A DNA stretch of 64,000 nucleotides from assembly GCA_039000515.1 (NCBI GenBank), contig JBCFYV010000100.1, positions 28,570,421 through 28,634,420 of the forward strand, in the 5' to 3' direction. The notes beneath the pieces were generated by a model, which did no database searches, was not told the origin of the DNA, and saw nothing but the letters and a program-made list of their open reading frames with translations. Every line of letters begins with the position of its first letter. The stretch's first letter is position 1. Below, in pieces: positions 47,246-60,109 of the stretch. This DNA is from Timema cristinae (taxonomy: Eukaryota > Arthropoda > Insecta > Phasmatodea > Timematidae). The translations under genes were made by a program, and so were the position numbers.

Positions 47246-47599
47246 AGATGAATAGTTATATAAGATATAAGAATTTGCCATTTTTCCAGGCAGCTTAGTT
47301 TGAAGGAAAGAATATTAATATTTCCTTTTTACTAAACTGACTTGTATGAAGTCATGTAATCTATGTTTAAAACGCTATGATTTAATATTGATGGGGGAAT
47401 ATAGCTTATTTCTGGTCACAACCCTTGTTTAAGGGATAATAAGACTTATTGAAACAGTGTTCTTGATTCTTTAGTTTACTTTTTCGTCCAACCAAAGAAA
47501 TATTATTTTAAGCTTCCAATAAAATGTCATAAGCTAACAAATATTCCAGTATGTGTACTAAATTTTCCAAATTATTTGAGTTTTCTATAGTATTGGGGT

Positions 47600-47735
47600 T
47601 TTTGTGATGTGCGTGACAACCTTTATATTGCACCCGGCCTGGATTTGAACCTCAACTTCTTGTCACTAACAATCCATTTTATTGTGAGCTTGACTAACAA
47701 CTTTCCTAAGCCCACATTATTGAAGAGAGAAATGT
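47600..47735 (-). mobile_element. Degraded SINE family A fragment
   Basis: Only the 5' half is visible: CACCCGGCCTGGATTTGAAC, then a GTCACTAACAATCCATTTTA segment. Confidence 0.5.
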
Positions 47736-47824
47736 TTCCCAAAAGGTGGGTCCCGACCCAATATCAGGCCAAGAAAAATATATTGTTAATCATTAGATGA
47801 AGTTGGATGTAGGGGATATGATAT

Positions 47825-48150
47825 AAGGTAAGTGTTTTTGCAGTTTTTATAGCAGAATTATTTTTAACCAAATAAAATAAATACTTATCCAGTAGAAACA
47901 GGGAGTTTAATTTTCTTCGGCAGGTAATCTTACCAGTTGTTGAATATCTGTCACTAGAATAGTGGTATTAGATGACGAACTTTTTGAATTGAAAGAAAAA
48001 CTTTAATTACATTCAGAGACACCATTAACAGATATTCAAGAACTGTGTTGAGGTAGCCATGTGAAGAAAATTAAACTTTGTCTATACAGAAGAAAAATAT
48101 TATTTTTATTTGGCCAAAATAGTTTGATATAAAAACAATTACCTTTTTCT
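47825..48150. mobile_element. Foldback MITE-like element, copy 2
   Basis: Arms of about 110 bp are imperfect inverted repeats. The left has AACCAAATAAAATAAATAC, then GAGTTTAATTTTCTTC and TTGAATATCTGT; the right has the inverted counterparts (TTGGCCAAATAAAAATAATA, AGTTTAATTTTCTTCACATG, TTGAATATCTGT). The TTTTTGCAGTTTTTATAGC end matches copy 1 at 29541. Confidence 0.65.
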
Positions 48151-49329
48151 TTCCTATATACCGACCTTAATTACGCGTGCCCAAAATGTCACGTAGACCC
48201 CAAAATTTAGTACTGAACGGACGGATTGTGATAGATGGATAGGGACGTATCAAACTTTCACGAGCTGAACTCAAGAGTGTCCCTGGATTTCAGTACAATT
48301 GTATTACAGTACAAACAGAGCAGACAATACTAATGTAACGTGTTTCCTAATATATGATCATAAATGCACTCTTCATGAATAATATTTATTTTTCAAACCC
48401 CTTCCAACAAGAACGGATGAATAAATACTTAATTTATTCAATTAATATATAATTCTATATGGAATTTAAGAGAAAAACTGTGTAGGATTTAATAGAGTTT
48501 GAGAAGGAGCAACGACAGGCTTTCGTGCCGAACTTGTCCTGAGGGTTTCAGCGTTAGCACCGGGCTGCGTGTAGGTGCATTGACAGAGAGAGACTCATTA
48601 GCCGTGAAATTATTGTAATTACTTTAGAATGCAACCAAGATTGTATTAGGTTCATAAACTATATAAAATATCACCCACTTAATTCTAGAATCCTTACTGC
48701 CCTATGCGAAAATATGGGAAGTGAAAAAGATTCTGTATTTGTACACTTGAAGCTTCTATGGTAACTAAGGGGAAAGTTTTGAAATGACATGTTGAAATGA
48801 AGGAAGAGTAATTAGTATAAATACTTTTAAAATACACGAAAAGGTGGAAGAAACAATTAAAGATATTTGTGTGTGATCGATTCCTGTTTATAATCTAAAT
48901 TATAAGAAATTTTCAATGTTAGCAACGTTACAAAAAATTCATGACGAGACGAAATTTCTCCTGCTCTTATAGAACATATTTTAGGATAGGAATAGTTCCC
49001 TCAAATTGACGGTGGCTAAGTATGGATCAGGAAAATCATTAAAGTGAACATAGAAACCGACGAGGGCAGTCAGTAAATATGACATTGATTCTATCATTGA
49101 ACTGTCACCAGCTGACACTGCACTAAAAGATAACTTTGATAAAATATATTTAATTAGTTTTGACTGATTTATCATCATGAATATTCAGCTTTATCGGGAA
49201 AATCTGTGAGATTTTCCATGCGATTGGTCACAAAATAACATGGGCAAAGCAAATTTTTCAATGTTGGTTTCCCTAAAAACTAAATACAGAAATTTATTGG
49301 AATTCAAATCAGATATTTAGTGATCAAAT
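48151..49329. other. AT-rich stretch with no supported gene
   Basis: A slightly GC-richer patch at 48505-48600 has no readable element. Nothing else is defendable. Confidence 0.4.
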
Positions 49330-49535
49330 TGATCTCTTTTCCTGAAAAGTACGGGAGATCGGGGTCGATTCTAGTCTGGTGCACTGAGGGTAATTTTCCT
49401 AAATGGTTTTCCACTCAACCCCCACGCAAATTCTGGTGCATTACCTCTAAATTAAACCTTACTAATCCCTAACCCTTTAGTGTAATTAGTACATAGGCAT
49501 ATAGCCCGAACGGGTAATAATACGCGGTGCTAAAT
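49330..49535 (+). mobile_element. SINE family A, 5'-truncated
   Basis: From the B box region (GGGGTCGATTCTAGTC), through CCTAAATGGTTTTCCACTCA, to the 3' end (CGAACGGGTAATAATACGCG). The A box is not recognisable. Confidence 0.8.
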
Positions 49536-50334
49536 AAAAGAGACCCCTTATCCTTCCAACCTGAAGTTTTTTATGTGCACAAAAACCGTATCAAACTTCT
49601 TATAAAGAAGTTTATCTTTGCTTTTAGTGTTTGTTTAGTAAATACATGTACCAAACTTGTCAAAAACTCGTAAATATAATCTGGATAACTATATTTATTT
49701 GTGCAATTAAATAAACAAAAGAAAGGTTTTTACCATGTAAAGCTATCGAATTTTTTTTGAATAGTTTATAAAATTAATATAAAACTCTATTGAAGCTTTG
49801 GGGATCACGAGAAAAATTTGTCTGAAAGATCAGACCGCAACTCAGAAAATTTGGGGAAGGTGCGTATAGACTATAGAGAATAGAATACAAAATGAGTTAT
49901 AGTTAGCCTACAGACATGCTTCCCAAACTATAAAAATTGCATCGACATATTTTGTTTTAACTTTATAAAAGGCCAGATTATTCTCAAAATATTTGCTATA
50001 CATAACTATATCTCTCATAGACAGCTACCCTGAGAATATGAAAGTATTAATACGTATTATTAAGGAAGCTTTATATCTGCAACGTACTTAATCAAACACA
50101 TCAATGTATGTTACTTAAATATCACAAAATCTATATTCAAAAATGTGTGAAAATTTTAAAAATGTAATAAAATAATAATTTTAAAGTAAAATCATGCTAT
50201 TTTAATTCAAATTTAACTACGGTGACAAAGTAATAATACTTTTAAAATTTATGAATAAATCTTTTTGCTAATTAAGATTGTTTTAATAAAAGGAAATTTA
50301 GCACGTATAGTATCAAAAAATATCTGAAGAATCA

Positions 50335-50560
50335 TCCACATCGGTGGTATTGTGGGCGAGGATGTCAGTCTCACATTATATTAGATAACCAGTGACGAAA
50401 AGAGTGTTGAAATCCAGGTCTGGTTTTTTGAGTGGTTTTCCTAAATTATTGTACAATCTTCTTCCATTAAAATGAAGAAACGTTTTTCTAAATTAATCTT
50501 ACCCATTCGCTACACCATTAGTGTGACTGCAAACTATTTATAAGGGTAGTAAGACGCATT
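50335..50560 (+). mobile_element. Degraded SINE family A
   Basis: Weak head (ACATCGGTGGTATTGTGGGC), B box (TTGAAATCCAGGTC), body (GTGGTTTTCCTAAATTATTG) and 3' end (GGGTAGTAAGACGCATTA). Confidence 0.65.
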
Positions 50561-51059
50561 AAACAAAGAAAAAGAGTAGAGTAGAGTTTTGTCTACAAAG
50601 AAATGTTTTGTTCATAATTGCTAGTAGCAGACAAATAAAAAAAGATAACCAAAAGTAAGGAAAACGCAGGTTTACGCCCCAAACTAACGCGTTTCAAAGT
50701 GAGCAAAGGGAAAAGCTCGTTAAGAGACAATAAACTGCTAAAACCTTGCTAAGTAAAAAACAAAACCAGCGGTGAAGTAATGGCGTATTGTTTTATGTTC
50801 GTTTAATGTGTCTGCGGCTAAAAGCGATCTTTTGAAGAGAAATGGCACACAAAACAAAAAGATGAGTAGTAACTAAGGGTTGCTCTTTTATGCTTTAATT
50901 AATGGCAAATAGTAAAGTAGGTTATAAATTAATTAGAGGAAAGACGTTATAAACTTATGACACCTTTTATAAAGTGTTACTCTCAAAGGGATTTATATAT
51001 AGATTGAGATTGCAATTAATTTGGTTTGATATTAACAGGTTTGTATTCAACTGTTTTTT

Positions 51060-51290
51060 TACATCACGTATTACTAGTCAATAGAGAAGTATGCATAACT
51101 ACCCTAATGGAATATAGATGATAAAGGGAACATGTAAAGGAGGTTTACCTGGCTTTGCTCGAAGGAGAGTGGAAAACTACTCAGGAAAAACCACCATAAT
51201 TACATCCAGCCAGTATTCGAAACCTGACCTCCTCGTTAGCAGCGAAACAGTACCATATGAGATAAACGCCTTTTCCCTAGTTCCCAACAG
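51060..51290 (-). mobile_element. Degraded SINE family A
   Basis: 3' end ACATCACGTATTACTAGTCA, body (GGAGAGTGGAAAACTACTCA) and B box region (CAGTATTCGAAACCTGAC). The 63-codon frame through it is incidental. Confidence 0.65.
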
Positions 51291-51404
51291 TGCGCGTATT
51301 ATCAAATGAATTTCATATATGGTTTTTTGCTACTTTTTTATATCTAATTTATTCAGCGTTTCATTGATCTTCCGGACCAGCCAGAAAATTTAATAAATGA
51401 CAAT

Positions 51405-51535
51405 CAACTGGATAGAACTAGCTCAAGATAGGAATAAGTTGTAATAAGGTGGACTGGATATAACTATCCCAAGATAGGGATAGAGTATAATGAGGTGAAC
51501 TGGATAGAACTAGCTCGAGATTGAGATAAGTGGCG
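51405..51535 (+). repeat. Short dispersed repeat, tandem copies
   Basis: Two to three imperfect units of about 55 bp: GGTGAACTGGATAGAACTAG, then CTCAAGATAGGGATAAG. The same sequence occurs reversed at 42713-42785. Confidence 0.62.
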
Positions 51536-51857
51536 TACTTCTTTAAATGCGGCAATGAGCTTTGATGTTGATAATGCCACAAAGTAATTAAGTAAGTAAC
51601 ATTAAAATAGTAAGTTTTAAATAAATGAACTAACAACTGTGTGAAAAATTTCCATCCTTCCCTCCATTTCATCTTGAACTCTCGTGTAAGTGTAAATAGA
51701 AGACACGCACATGATTGGTTTGAAGCGATGAAGTATTAAAAAAAGACAGAGGGATATAATTATATTCTGGTCGAAGTCCGGCCATCAAATAAACTACCAT
51801 TCAACCTTAAACGTTTTTTTAAAATTCTTATACCAGGAGTTTGATTAACTTCCGAGA

Positions 51858-52097
51858 CACCCACCTTGGTCGCGTTGTTAGCTAACGTGCTAGTTTCATG
51901 TTTAGCTAGACTGCCGAGGACGGGAAAATCTCGATCGGGTGAACTGAGGGTGGTTTTCCCTAAATGGTTTTCCACTCTCCCTCCACACAAATGCGGGTTC
52001 ACTTCTTCAATATTCAACCTTCGCAATTCCTAGACCATTAGCATAGTTAGTACTTAAGAGTATAACTAAAACGTGTAGTAAGACGCGGTGCTGAATT
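51858..52097 (+). mobile_element. SINE family A with damaged B box
   Basis: The head CACCTTGGTCGCGTTGTTAG and the body and 3' end are well kept. The B box has lost its GGTTCGA core (GACGGGAAAATCTCGATCGG). Transcription by RNA polymerase III is therefore unlikely. Confidence 0.85.
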
Positions 52098-52684
52098 AAA
52101 AAAAAGAGACTAGCCCACAGAGAAGGAAAGAACAGAGCCAGCCGATAGGTTAAACGTGTTGCACTCCTTTTTGAGACTTTAATCATTCAACATTGGGATC
52201 GCTAGGTGCGATCACCAGTGACTACAGCGCAATCAAGTGAGCATTTTTCAAACGATTCACTTTAAACTCAAATGTACTAGAAGAAAGATACAAAATATGA
52301 GCTCTTCGAGTTATCCTGTCAATTGGCAGTCACCGAGCAGGCTTCAGGTAGCACCCTCCCCCGTCTCTACCCCCCACTCCCCATCACTAAGTTATATAAT
52401 CCTTCCACACAAATAAGTTTACTCTGACTGCACATTACATAAGTGGCCAATGTGATATTTACTACTTTTTTCTTCTTAAATTGTGATTATTTTACTCCAT
52501 AGTGTCATTGAGCCTTTAGTTGAAAGTTTTAAGAATATCTAGAAATATGTTTGCACCATTGAAGAGTATAAGACTATGATTTGTGTTCATATTTACGTAA
52601 ATAAACAATTTTTACTTTCTCTCGGCACTTTGAAGAGAAAAGTACTTTGCTCGTAAAATAAGTACAAATTTTGATAAATGTCAA
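52098..52684. other. No supported gene
   Basis: A mixed-composition stretch; 52140-52210 has a faint tRNA-like look (CCGATAGGTTAAACGTG), not enough to call. Confidence 0.4.
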
Positions 52685-52704
52685 CCCCCCCCCCCCCCCC
52701 CCCC
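52685..52704. repeat. Run of 20 C
   Basis: An uninterrupted homopolymer. On the opposite strand it is a G20 tract able to form unusual DNA structures. Its true length is easily mis-sequenced. Confidence 0.95.
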
Positions 52705-54306
52705 GCCGAAACCGAAAAGGTATTTTTTTGCGATGCCGTCTGCCCGTGTGTCTATATATCTTGGCCTAGAGCTGACATACATTTACTGATCAGGTTAAGA
52801 CTTAGTATATATAGTCTTTATAAGGTTCCCTAGAGGAGTGTTTGTAGTTAGATATCCTACCTTAAAATTGAGGGTAGTTTACAAAAAGTAAAAATGAGAG
52901 AAAACAAGCTATCTCGAAATCCACGGTAAGGATTTTTATTAAATTTCGTATCTGTTAATTGTTTATCATTATAAACAAATGGCCGTTCTAATAATCCCAA
53001 GAACATAATTTTAGGGGTAATTTACATAAGCAGGTATTGCCAATTTTAATCATATCTTTGCAAGTATTTGAGACACGAAATAACTCATTATTGTAAGGTT
53101 GTAGCAAAATTAAAATTAAAAAAAAACTTTACTTAAAATAAACTTTTATAAAATCAATACGGGGCTCTCCATAAGTTACTTAAGGATTTTTTTTTCATTA
53201 TTTTGACCCTTCTTGCCTCCAAATATCCCTACTTAAGGGATCCTAAGATTTTTCATTCCCCCCTCTCCCCTTACTGATCGTACGTAATTTTCTTGTGATT
53301 TGGTAAATTATATTATTTTAGACGAAATTATTGGCGATGTGAAATTATAGAATACTTATCGCAGTAAAATTAGGTGTAACGCTAGCTTCCGAGCTATTGG
53401 TAAATATTTTTTTTTAATTGAGGTCTCGGAAAACGGGAGTTTATCATTATTCTTTGTGATGAAAATATGTAAAATCTGTAAAATATGAATAATGAACAAT
53501 ACGTTTCTTTCATTTATGCCTCTTTGTGGAATGTAATGCTCTTTTTTTTATCATGTTTTTTCAAAATGTAAGATTTGTGAAACCAAATAATATACAAGTT
53601 TTAAGTAAATGTTTCCCTTTTCAGACAAAGGAGAGAGAAAGTCTGTGTGGTGCAACATAGCATTTGTTTATTAAGGTATTCCTAGTTATTAGCCTTAATA
53701 TTATGAACACCAGTTAATATTATACAATTTATAGACTTGTTTGTAGTTTCACCCTTACTAAAACATTATTTCTCACCTAGTCGATATCAAAACTGATATC
53801 ATAGAAGAATCATCTATTGAAAACATTTATCAACACTTAATTTCGCCCAAATAGTCCATTTCAACTTCAATTTAAAAATACTTTATCCAATTATTAGAAG
53901 TATAAGGCACAGATATGAGGATTTATTATGTTTTATCTCTTACTAGTTATTTAGTATTAGTTATTGATTCAATAATATTAATACGAGTATGGATATACGG
54001 AGATGAGATATTATTGTTTAAAATTCCAAACCACAGGGTCAATTTTGCCTTTAGAGAAAATAAATAAAGTGGGGGAGTTTGTGGTTATGTTAGAAGAGCT
54101 TATTGGTTCTAAACATGGACATTTGAAATTTTTAGTATAAGTTCCTTTTTGGCTCTAGACCAGAGATAGAATAGAATTTTGTGAAATTCATCAACCTATA
54201 AGAGATGATAAAGGAGGCTCAAAAGTTTTCAAAATTCATAGACCGTGCCTTTTTTAAACTAGTGGACATAGAGCCTTGAAAATTAAAAAGAATGTTTCTA
54301 TATAGA
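52705..54306. other. AT-rich stretch with no supported gene
   Basis: Some phrases near 53161-53280 resemble the diverged long repeat but are too weak to call. Confidence 0.4.
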
Positions 54307-54477
54307 TTTGAGGTTGGATATAGAAGACGTCAACCCGCATTGGCGTGGGGGGGAGGGTGGAAGACCATTTAGGGAACACAGTTCAAACAAGTGAGATTCG
54401 AACCTTGGTCTCTCCGTCCTCAGCAGTCTAGCTCAACACTAAACTAGTGTGTTAGCTAACTATGCCACCAAGGTGGA
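54307..54477 (-). mobile_element. SINE family A lacking its 3' end
   Basis: The body (ACCCGCATTGGCGTGGGGGG), B box (GAGATTCGAACCTTGG) and head (GCCACCAAGGTGG) are well conserved. The shared 3' end is absent. Confidence 0.8.
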
Positions 54478-54718
54478 TATTAGTATAAAATAATGTTGAA
54501 TATAATCATTCCGGTGTTTAAAATAAGGGAGTATTGCCGATACCAAATATATACTTAGGAAACTCTTTTCATTGTATTTTCCATGCTTTTAACTTTTTTT
54601 TAGCTAATAAAGCAGCATATTACTTGTATATTTTGTTTGTATTAATTTGGCAACAAAATGTAAACATAAATGCAACCTTTACAACATAGGTATATAATTT
54701 TAATTACAGATATATTTT

Positions 54719-54962
54719 GTGTGCCGCGTCTTACTTCCCATTACAGTTATCCGCGTATCTACTAAAATGAATAAGGAATGAGGAAGCTAAAATGTTTGGG
54801 AAATGTGCCCGTATTTGCATTGAAGGAGAATTATAAGCATATTAGGAAAAAAACACTCTCAATATACCCGATTGGGATTCGAACACTGATATCCATCTCA
54901 GTTATTTGCAGTCCAGTCTAACGAAGAAATTAGTCCTAAATAATTTTGACCACAGAAGCTGG
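54719..54962 (-). mobile_element. SINE family A, diverged
   Basis: From GTGTGCCGCGTCTTACTTCC, through the body, to the B box (TGGGATTCGAACACTG) and a head-like end (GACCACAGAAGCTGG). Confidence 0.72.
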
Positions 54963-55417
54963 TCACAAATTATTTAATAATTAATTTACAAGTGCATTTC
55001 CAAGACTCGTGTCACGTTTAAACTGTAGAAGCACTGGCATTGTATATTTGATTCTAACACACTCAATTGTTTGCAGGGTAGGGGATTATCGCTACCTGGA
55101 CTGTACTCGGAGAGACGGAGGCTCTTAGCTCTCAACTTGTCTTTTTCATGAGGAACATTTTGCAAGTGAGTTGTTTTAAAGAATTCTCACTTGGAAGCGC
55201 TGTTATCACTGGATATTTTATGTTTTACTTGACTTGAGAGGCGCAACAAATCTCCTGTAAGGCTACGTATCTGTTGTTTCTTTGTCTGTGGACTAGCCTT
55301 CTCTTAAGAGGAGTATCTGTAGTCAATATTTAGCCTCCCAACACATCTCCCACTTTAACCGAAATTCTTGTTATTCGTATACTAACGAATTGGTTTATTT
55401 TACTTATTTTTATCTAT

Positions 55418-55642
55418 TTGAGGTATTTAACGTGCACTTTCTAAACTGACTGATTACATCAGCACACGAATTTTTTTACATACCACAATCGACATGGAAC
55501 CAACGGCTTTACTTCCCCTACGAAGGAAGTTGTGCTACGGATTTTTATCTCTCAAGAAAAATTCCTCGAATCCTGAAAGATTTTAACCCTCGAACATTGG
55601 TTCCTGAGGTGAAAACTTTACCACAAGACCACCAAGGTCAAC
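55418..55642 (-). mobile_element. SINE family C, second copy
   Basis: ACTGACTGATTACATCAGCA aligns with the family C 3' part at 22650. The head complement contains CCTCGAACATTGGTTCCTGA and CCACAAGACCACCAAGG. Confidence 0.55.
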
Positions 55643-55784
55643 GACAAATTGGTTAACTACACAGAAGATATTATACATACGGCTCTAATATAAGACTACG
55701 TATATTTTATTCCAGATAATAAGGCTTAGATGAATATCCTTTCATAATCCTATTAGAGCCTAGTTTCTTTTTGATTAAATTTAC

Positions 55785-55789
<5 letters not shown>

Positions 55790-55818
<29 letters not shown>
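55790..55818. repeat. (ATT)n microsatellite
   Basis: A TTA repeat of about 29 bp without a clear SINE attached. Confidence 0.9.
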
Positions 55819-55819
<1 letters not shown>

Positions 55820-56009
55820 GAATCATATTACACTCACCTAAAGATGTAAACTCTTCTAATAAATATTGGATGATTTTGAATAGGTTTACCTGAAATCAAA
55901 CAAATAAATGGATAAAATATGCAAACAAATATGAAGTTACTTAATATAGCTAGCTATAAAATATATTTAATAAAATAATGGGATTATTAAGTGAATTTTT
56001 TTTTTTTAC

Positions 56010-56165
56010 AGGAAGTGCATTTGTATTATTGTGAAGAGACGATAGAAGACCATAGTGATAAATCATATGCACACTCGTTAAAAATTCGAACCTCTACACA
56101 CCCGTCGTCTGCAATACCGTATTTTGTAGAACTGATGCCTTAGATTACGTGAAAATTAATGTTTG
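56010..56165 (-). mobile_element. Degraded SINE family A fragment
   Basis: Weak body (GGAAGTGCATTTGTATTATT) and B box region (AAAATTCGAACCTCTACA). Confidence 0.45.
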
Positions 56166-56577
56166 AATATTATATATTTTAATTATATTATAATTTTAAG
56201 TTTGTTACTATTTTACTGTACATTGGTTAATACATAGGTATATTAAAATAGTGATTTAATCAATATAAAATTAATAATATAATAATAATACAATTTGATG
56301 GTTGGGCAATTCACGTTTTAAAAAAACAATATTTTTAAGTTAACTTATTTTAAAGGAGCATTTTTACTTATGTATTGTAAGGCTGGGTTTACATTCATGA
56401 ATAGTACTTAGCGAATAGCAAATCGTACATAGTGTTCAGTGCAATATTTATGATAAAAAATACTATGGTTTAATGAAACGTAGTTATTAAATTCTTCTTT
56501 AAAGTGATGGGTTTGTCTATTTATTAAAATTGGCCTAGCCTTTTTCTTTACAAGATAATATACTTCATTAAAATGTT

Positions 56578-56846
56578 GCCCGCCTCAGTGGCGTAGTTGG
56601 CTAACGCGCTAGTTGTGTTGAGCTCGACTTCTGAGGATGGGGAGATCGAGGTTCGAATCTCAGTCGGGTGAACTGGGGTGGTTTTTCCTAAATGGTTTTC
56701 CACTCTCCCTCCACGCAAATGCGGGTTCTCTTCCTCTAAGTTCAACCTTCACAATTCCTTATCTAATAACGTAATTAGTACTTAAGCGTGTAACCCGAAC
56801 GGTTAATAAGACGCAGTGCTAAATAATAAATGATAAAAAAAAATTT
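56578..56846 (+). mobile_element. SINE family A, full length and young
   Basis: Perfect A box TGGCGTAGTTGG at 56589-56600 and B box GGTTCGAATCT at 56650-56660, followed by an intact body and 3' end and an A/AAT-rich tail. AAATGTT flanks it (56571-56577 and 56847-56853). The 65-codon minus-strand frame through it is a SINE shadow. Confidence 0.9.
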
Positions 56847-57366
56847 AAATGTTCACGTGAAAAACTACTTTCATTAAACTTAAAAATAAAATTAACCTAA
56901 TTTAAACTATCCCTGAACTGTTAGTTTAAATGTGTTTTGATTTGGCTATGATTTTACAATAGTCAATATAGACCTTCTGAATAACAAAGTAAAATTGTAA
57001 TATTTTCCCTAAATTTTCAATCATAATTAAAAGTGTAGTCGTATTAGCTAAAATAAATAAATTTGATTGTGGTATACAAGTTTAGCATACACAAGGCATT
57101 TCAAACATGAACAGAAGATAATTTCTTTCTCCTGTGTATATTTTATTGGCCTTGGATTGGCTGGGGCCTCTTGTCTATTTATAATGAATGATGCGTCTCA
57201 AGTTTAAGGGTTGAGCTCAATTCTGTGCATAACGCAAAACAAGTTATGGTGAAATTAACTTTATGCATTGTGCACAATTCACTATGTAACGATTATAAGT
57301 GCTATAATTGAAAATAATAATTTTATAGTTATTTCTCACTATGTGTTATGCACTATTAAATTTTTT

Positions 57367-57602
57367 CAGAACATCTTACTACCTGTTAGCATATGTAATG
57401 ATTATGTTAATATATTCGGAATGAGGGAGGTTTAATGTAGTTTAAATTTATATACATTTTTATGGAGGAAAAGTGGATAACTCATAAGAGAAAACCAGCC
57501 TCAGTACACCCACCAAGGATTCGAACCCCAATCCACCATAATTGGCAGTCTAGTCTATTGCAATAGTGACGTCCTCGCCCATTCGACCACCAAAGCTGGT
57601 AT
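57367..57602 (-). mobile_element. SINE family A, diverged
   Basis: CATCTTACTACCTGTTAGCA, the body, CAAGGATTCGAACCCCAATC, and the head end CGACCACCAAAGCTGG are all visible. Confidence 0.72.
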
Positions 57603-58250
57603 TATTCACTTTTAGTTATGCGTTATAAAATATACGGATATAAACCTAAACTAAAGTGAAAAGTAATCAAAGTTATTTTATAGGTATTTTAAAGAAAATT
57701 GTGTTATTGTGTTTGCTTCTCCTTGTATAGGGTATGTTTATAGTATTTAAATAAATACGTTTAAATTATATAATCATGCATAAGTACCAAACACAAATAA
57801 AAGTGGATACCATTAATGTACCAAAAAAGTGTACAAACATTAACGCAGAGATATGGAATGCTAAAAAAAAAGTTTTGTTTTATTATGAATATACATAAAA
57901 TGTATTCCATTTTAAATCTGGATTTTTTTATATTAGAACTTGAATCTGCGAGAAAATAAAAAATTGTTGTATTCAGAAAAATATATATTTTATCGTGTTT
58001 TTCCAAAACATATATTCCACTGTGCTTACAAGAATGCTCTTGTTGAACTCCAGGCGAAGGAGTGACCAAGCATACTAAACCCAAGGGAAATACACTTTTT
58101 GACACGTTAGTGATGATTCGGTTTTGTTTCCATCTTGCGCAAAATAGGTATAGTCTTATGTTAACGAAACGTAACTATGAGAACATAGAGATTGTTTGTG
58201 ACTATCCGACTGACTATTAAAAGTGCAAATCTATACAGAACTAATTATTA

Positions 58251-58523
58251 TTATTATTAGCACCGCGTCTTACTACCCATTCGGGTTATACGCACTTACG
58301 CTAATGTGTAATGGTAGGGTGATTGTGAGATAAAATGAAGGACCTACAGTTTAACGTGGAATCCAAACCACGGTGGAGGCCTGGCATTCCACACATTCAC
58401 AAGTTGTCTTGTCAGAAATGAAGGAAGGGTTTGGTAATCAGATAAATTTGTGCCGGGACCGAGGATTGAACCCGGACCCCAGCACAGAAGTCCGACACCT
58501 TACCCCTAGACCGCCAGGTCACC
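58251..58523 (-). mobile_element. SINE family B, full length
   Basis: Very similar to 18016-18299. A duplication CAGAACTAATTATTA lies at 58236-58250 and 58524-58538; the last bases may overlap the (ATT)n tail. Head: GACCTGGCGGTCTAGGGGTA on the minus strand. Confidence 0.92.
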
Positions 58524-58584
58524 CAGAACTAATTATTATACACTATAGTAACAGTAAGTACCAACCGACCACTGCATGTTGGTG

Positions 58585-58837
58585 AAATAGTGCCAACATT
58601 TGCGGATAGCGGGTGTAATATGGTCACATAAAGAAACCTTGGGCTGTAAATCTCAGTTTTATAGACCTACACCATTACCTTTCTATTCAATTAATTCCTC
58701 AATTGCCCTCACGAGACCAAAATGACCCCGTTCCTAGCCTACCACTTCACAGATAATCCGGAAGAACCGGGAATATTAACCCATGACCTCAGAATCTATA
58801 GCCAATAACGCTGACTACTAGACCACAGAGGTGATCA
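58585..58837 (-). mobile_element. SINE family D, second copy
   Basis: AAATAGTGCCAACATTTGCG, TCTCAGTTTTATAGACC and the head end GACTACTAGACCACAGAGGT match the other family D copies. The NotI-like start is missing. Confidence 0.68.
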
Positions 58838-58894
58838 GTATAGCTCACTTGCGGCCTAACGCCACAGAGTTTTTCTTATCAACAGTAAGTAACT

Positions 58895-59115
58895 ACCACA
58901 CGCTTTGCTGGTCGAATGTTCTATGGTGTCATTCTCTCAATTGATTCCCTTGCCGATGACGGGCAAATTAATGTTCAAAACCCGTTCGGGTGTATTGAGG
59001 TTCTAATTCTCCATAAACATTTCCAATATCCCTCCACGCAAATGCGTGTTCACCTCATCTTTAACACATTAACTTGATTCGTATATACTATTATAGCTCA
59101 AAAGTATAATAAGTA
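58895..59115 (+). mobile_element. Degraded SINE family A
   Basis: Body (ATCCCTCCACGCAAATGCGT) is clear; head and 3' end are eroded. Confidence 0.6.
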
Positions 59116-59139
59116 AGCGCTAAAAATGAAAAATAGCTA

Positions 59140-59350
59140 CCCATCTACGTGACCAAGCAAGAAGAGAATCTTACCAAAAGTGTAAGGGCCCAATTTAACG
59201 TACTGAGGGTAGTTCATACAAAATGGTTTCTACCTTTTCTTCCACGAAAATTTAAGTACAACTCATTTGAAATGCTACCTTACTCATCTCTACCCCATTA
59301 ACGTAGTTAATGTTTGCGTGTAACCCGATCGCATACGAAGACGAGGTGAA
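59140..59350 (+). mobile_element. Degraded SINE family A
   Basis: ACTGAGGGTAGTTCATACAA, CTTTTCTTCCACGAAAATTT and GTGTAACCCGATCGCATACG mark a forward copy directly after the previous one. Confidence 0.58.
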
Positions 59351-59997
59351 AGAAAACCTATTATTTTCATCCACACTTAAGGGAAAATCTTCAGGGTAAA
59401 CATAGTGCACGTAAATACTCTACAAGTCAGAAATCGCAACAAAGTGACCAATCTTTTTACATTAGCTTCGTCATTTGTCAAAGTAGAACACATCAACATT
59501 TATAACATTCAGTCTAATCGTTTAATTTTTTGTAGTTTATAAACAATTTTAAAAACAAAAAATTCATATATATATATATATATTCTCGTAATCTTTGGAT
59601 GATTTTAACACAAAAATATTATTTTTAACTTTTTGTGTATGCGTAATAATTTTAATGATAATTTATTTTATAAAGACATATAAATATTTTTGTAACCTTA
59701 AGATCTACCAGTTAATTAATTAAGGTTACATTTTACATGAGAAATTTACCACAAATGAAAAGATGAACTAAAGTAAATAAATAATGAGTTAATTCATCAA
59801 TAAAACAACATGCTAACCAAATACACAAGACCTGGACCATAATACTAGTTTGTGCTGCGTTTGTCTAAAGAAATTAAATACGTTTGATAAAATAAATAAA
59901 GACTTAAAGAAACCAACACAGTTAAATGACTGATCATCGTCACTTAGTTTAAATGAAATACAAATTCATCGACTATTTCATAATTATTATAATTTTG

Positions 59998-60075
59998 GTA
60001 ATGCCGGGAATCGAAATTAGGGCCTTTAATAAAGAAGGCTGAAGCACCACCGACTGTGATAACCTGTCGGATATT
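59998..60075 (-). mobile_element. tRNA-like fragment, possibly family D
   Basis: ATGCCGGGAATCGAAATTAG resembles an inverted B box; the rest is weak. Confidence 0.35.
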
Positions 60076-60109
60076 TGTGCAACAACTTCCCTCTTTTTTT
60101 CACCGTCAA

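Noticed and set aside
55078..55165. Exon after TTGTTTGCAG
   Set aside because: All three frames stop before the GTGAGT donor at 55166.
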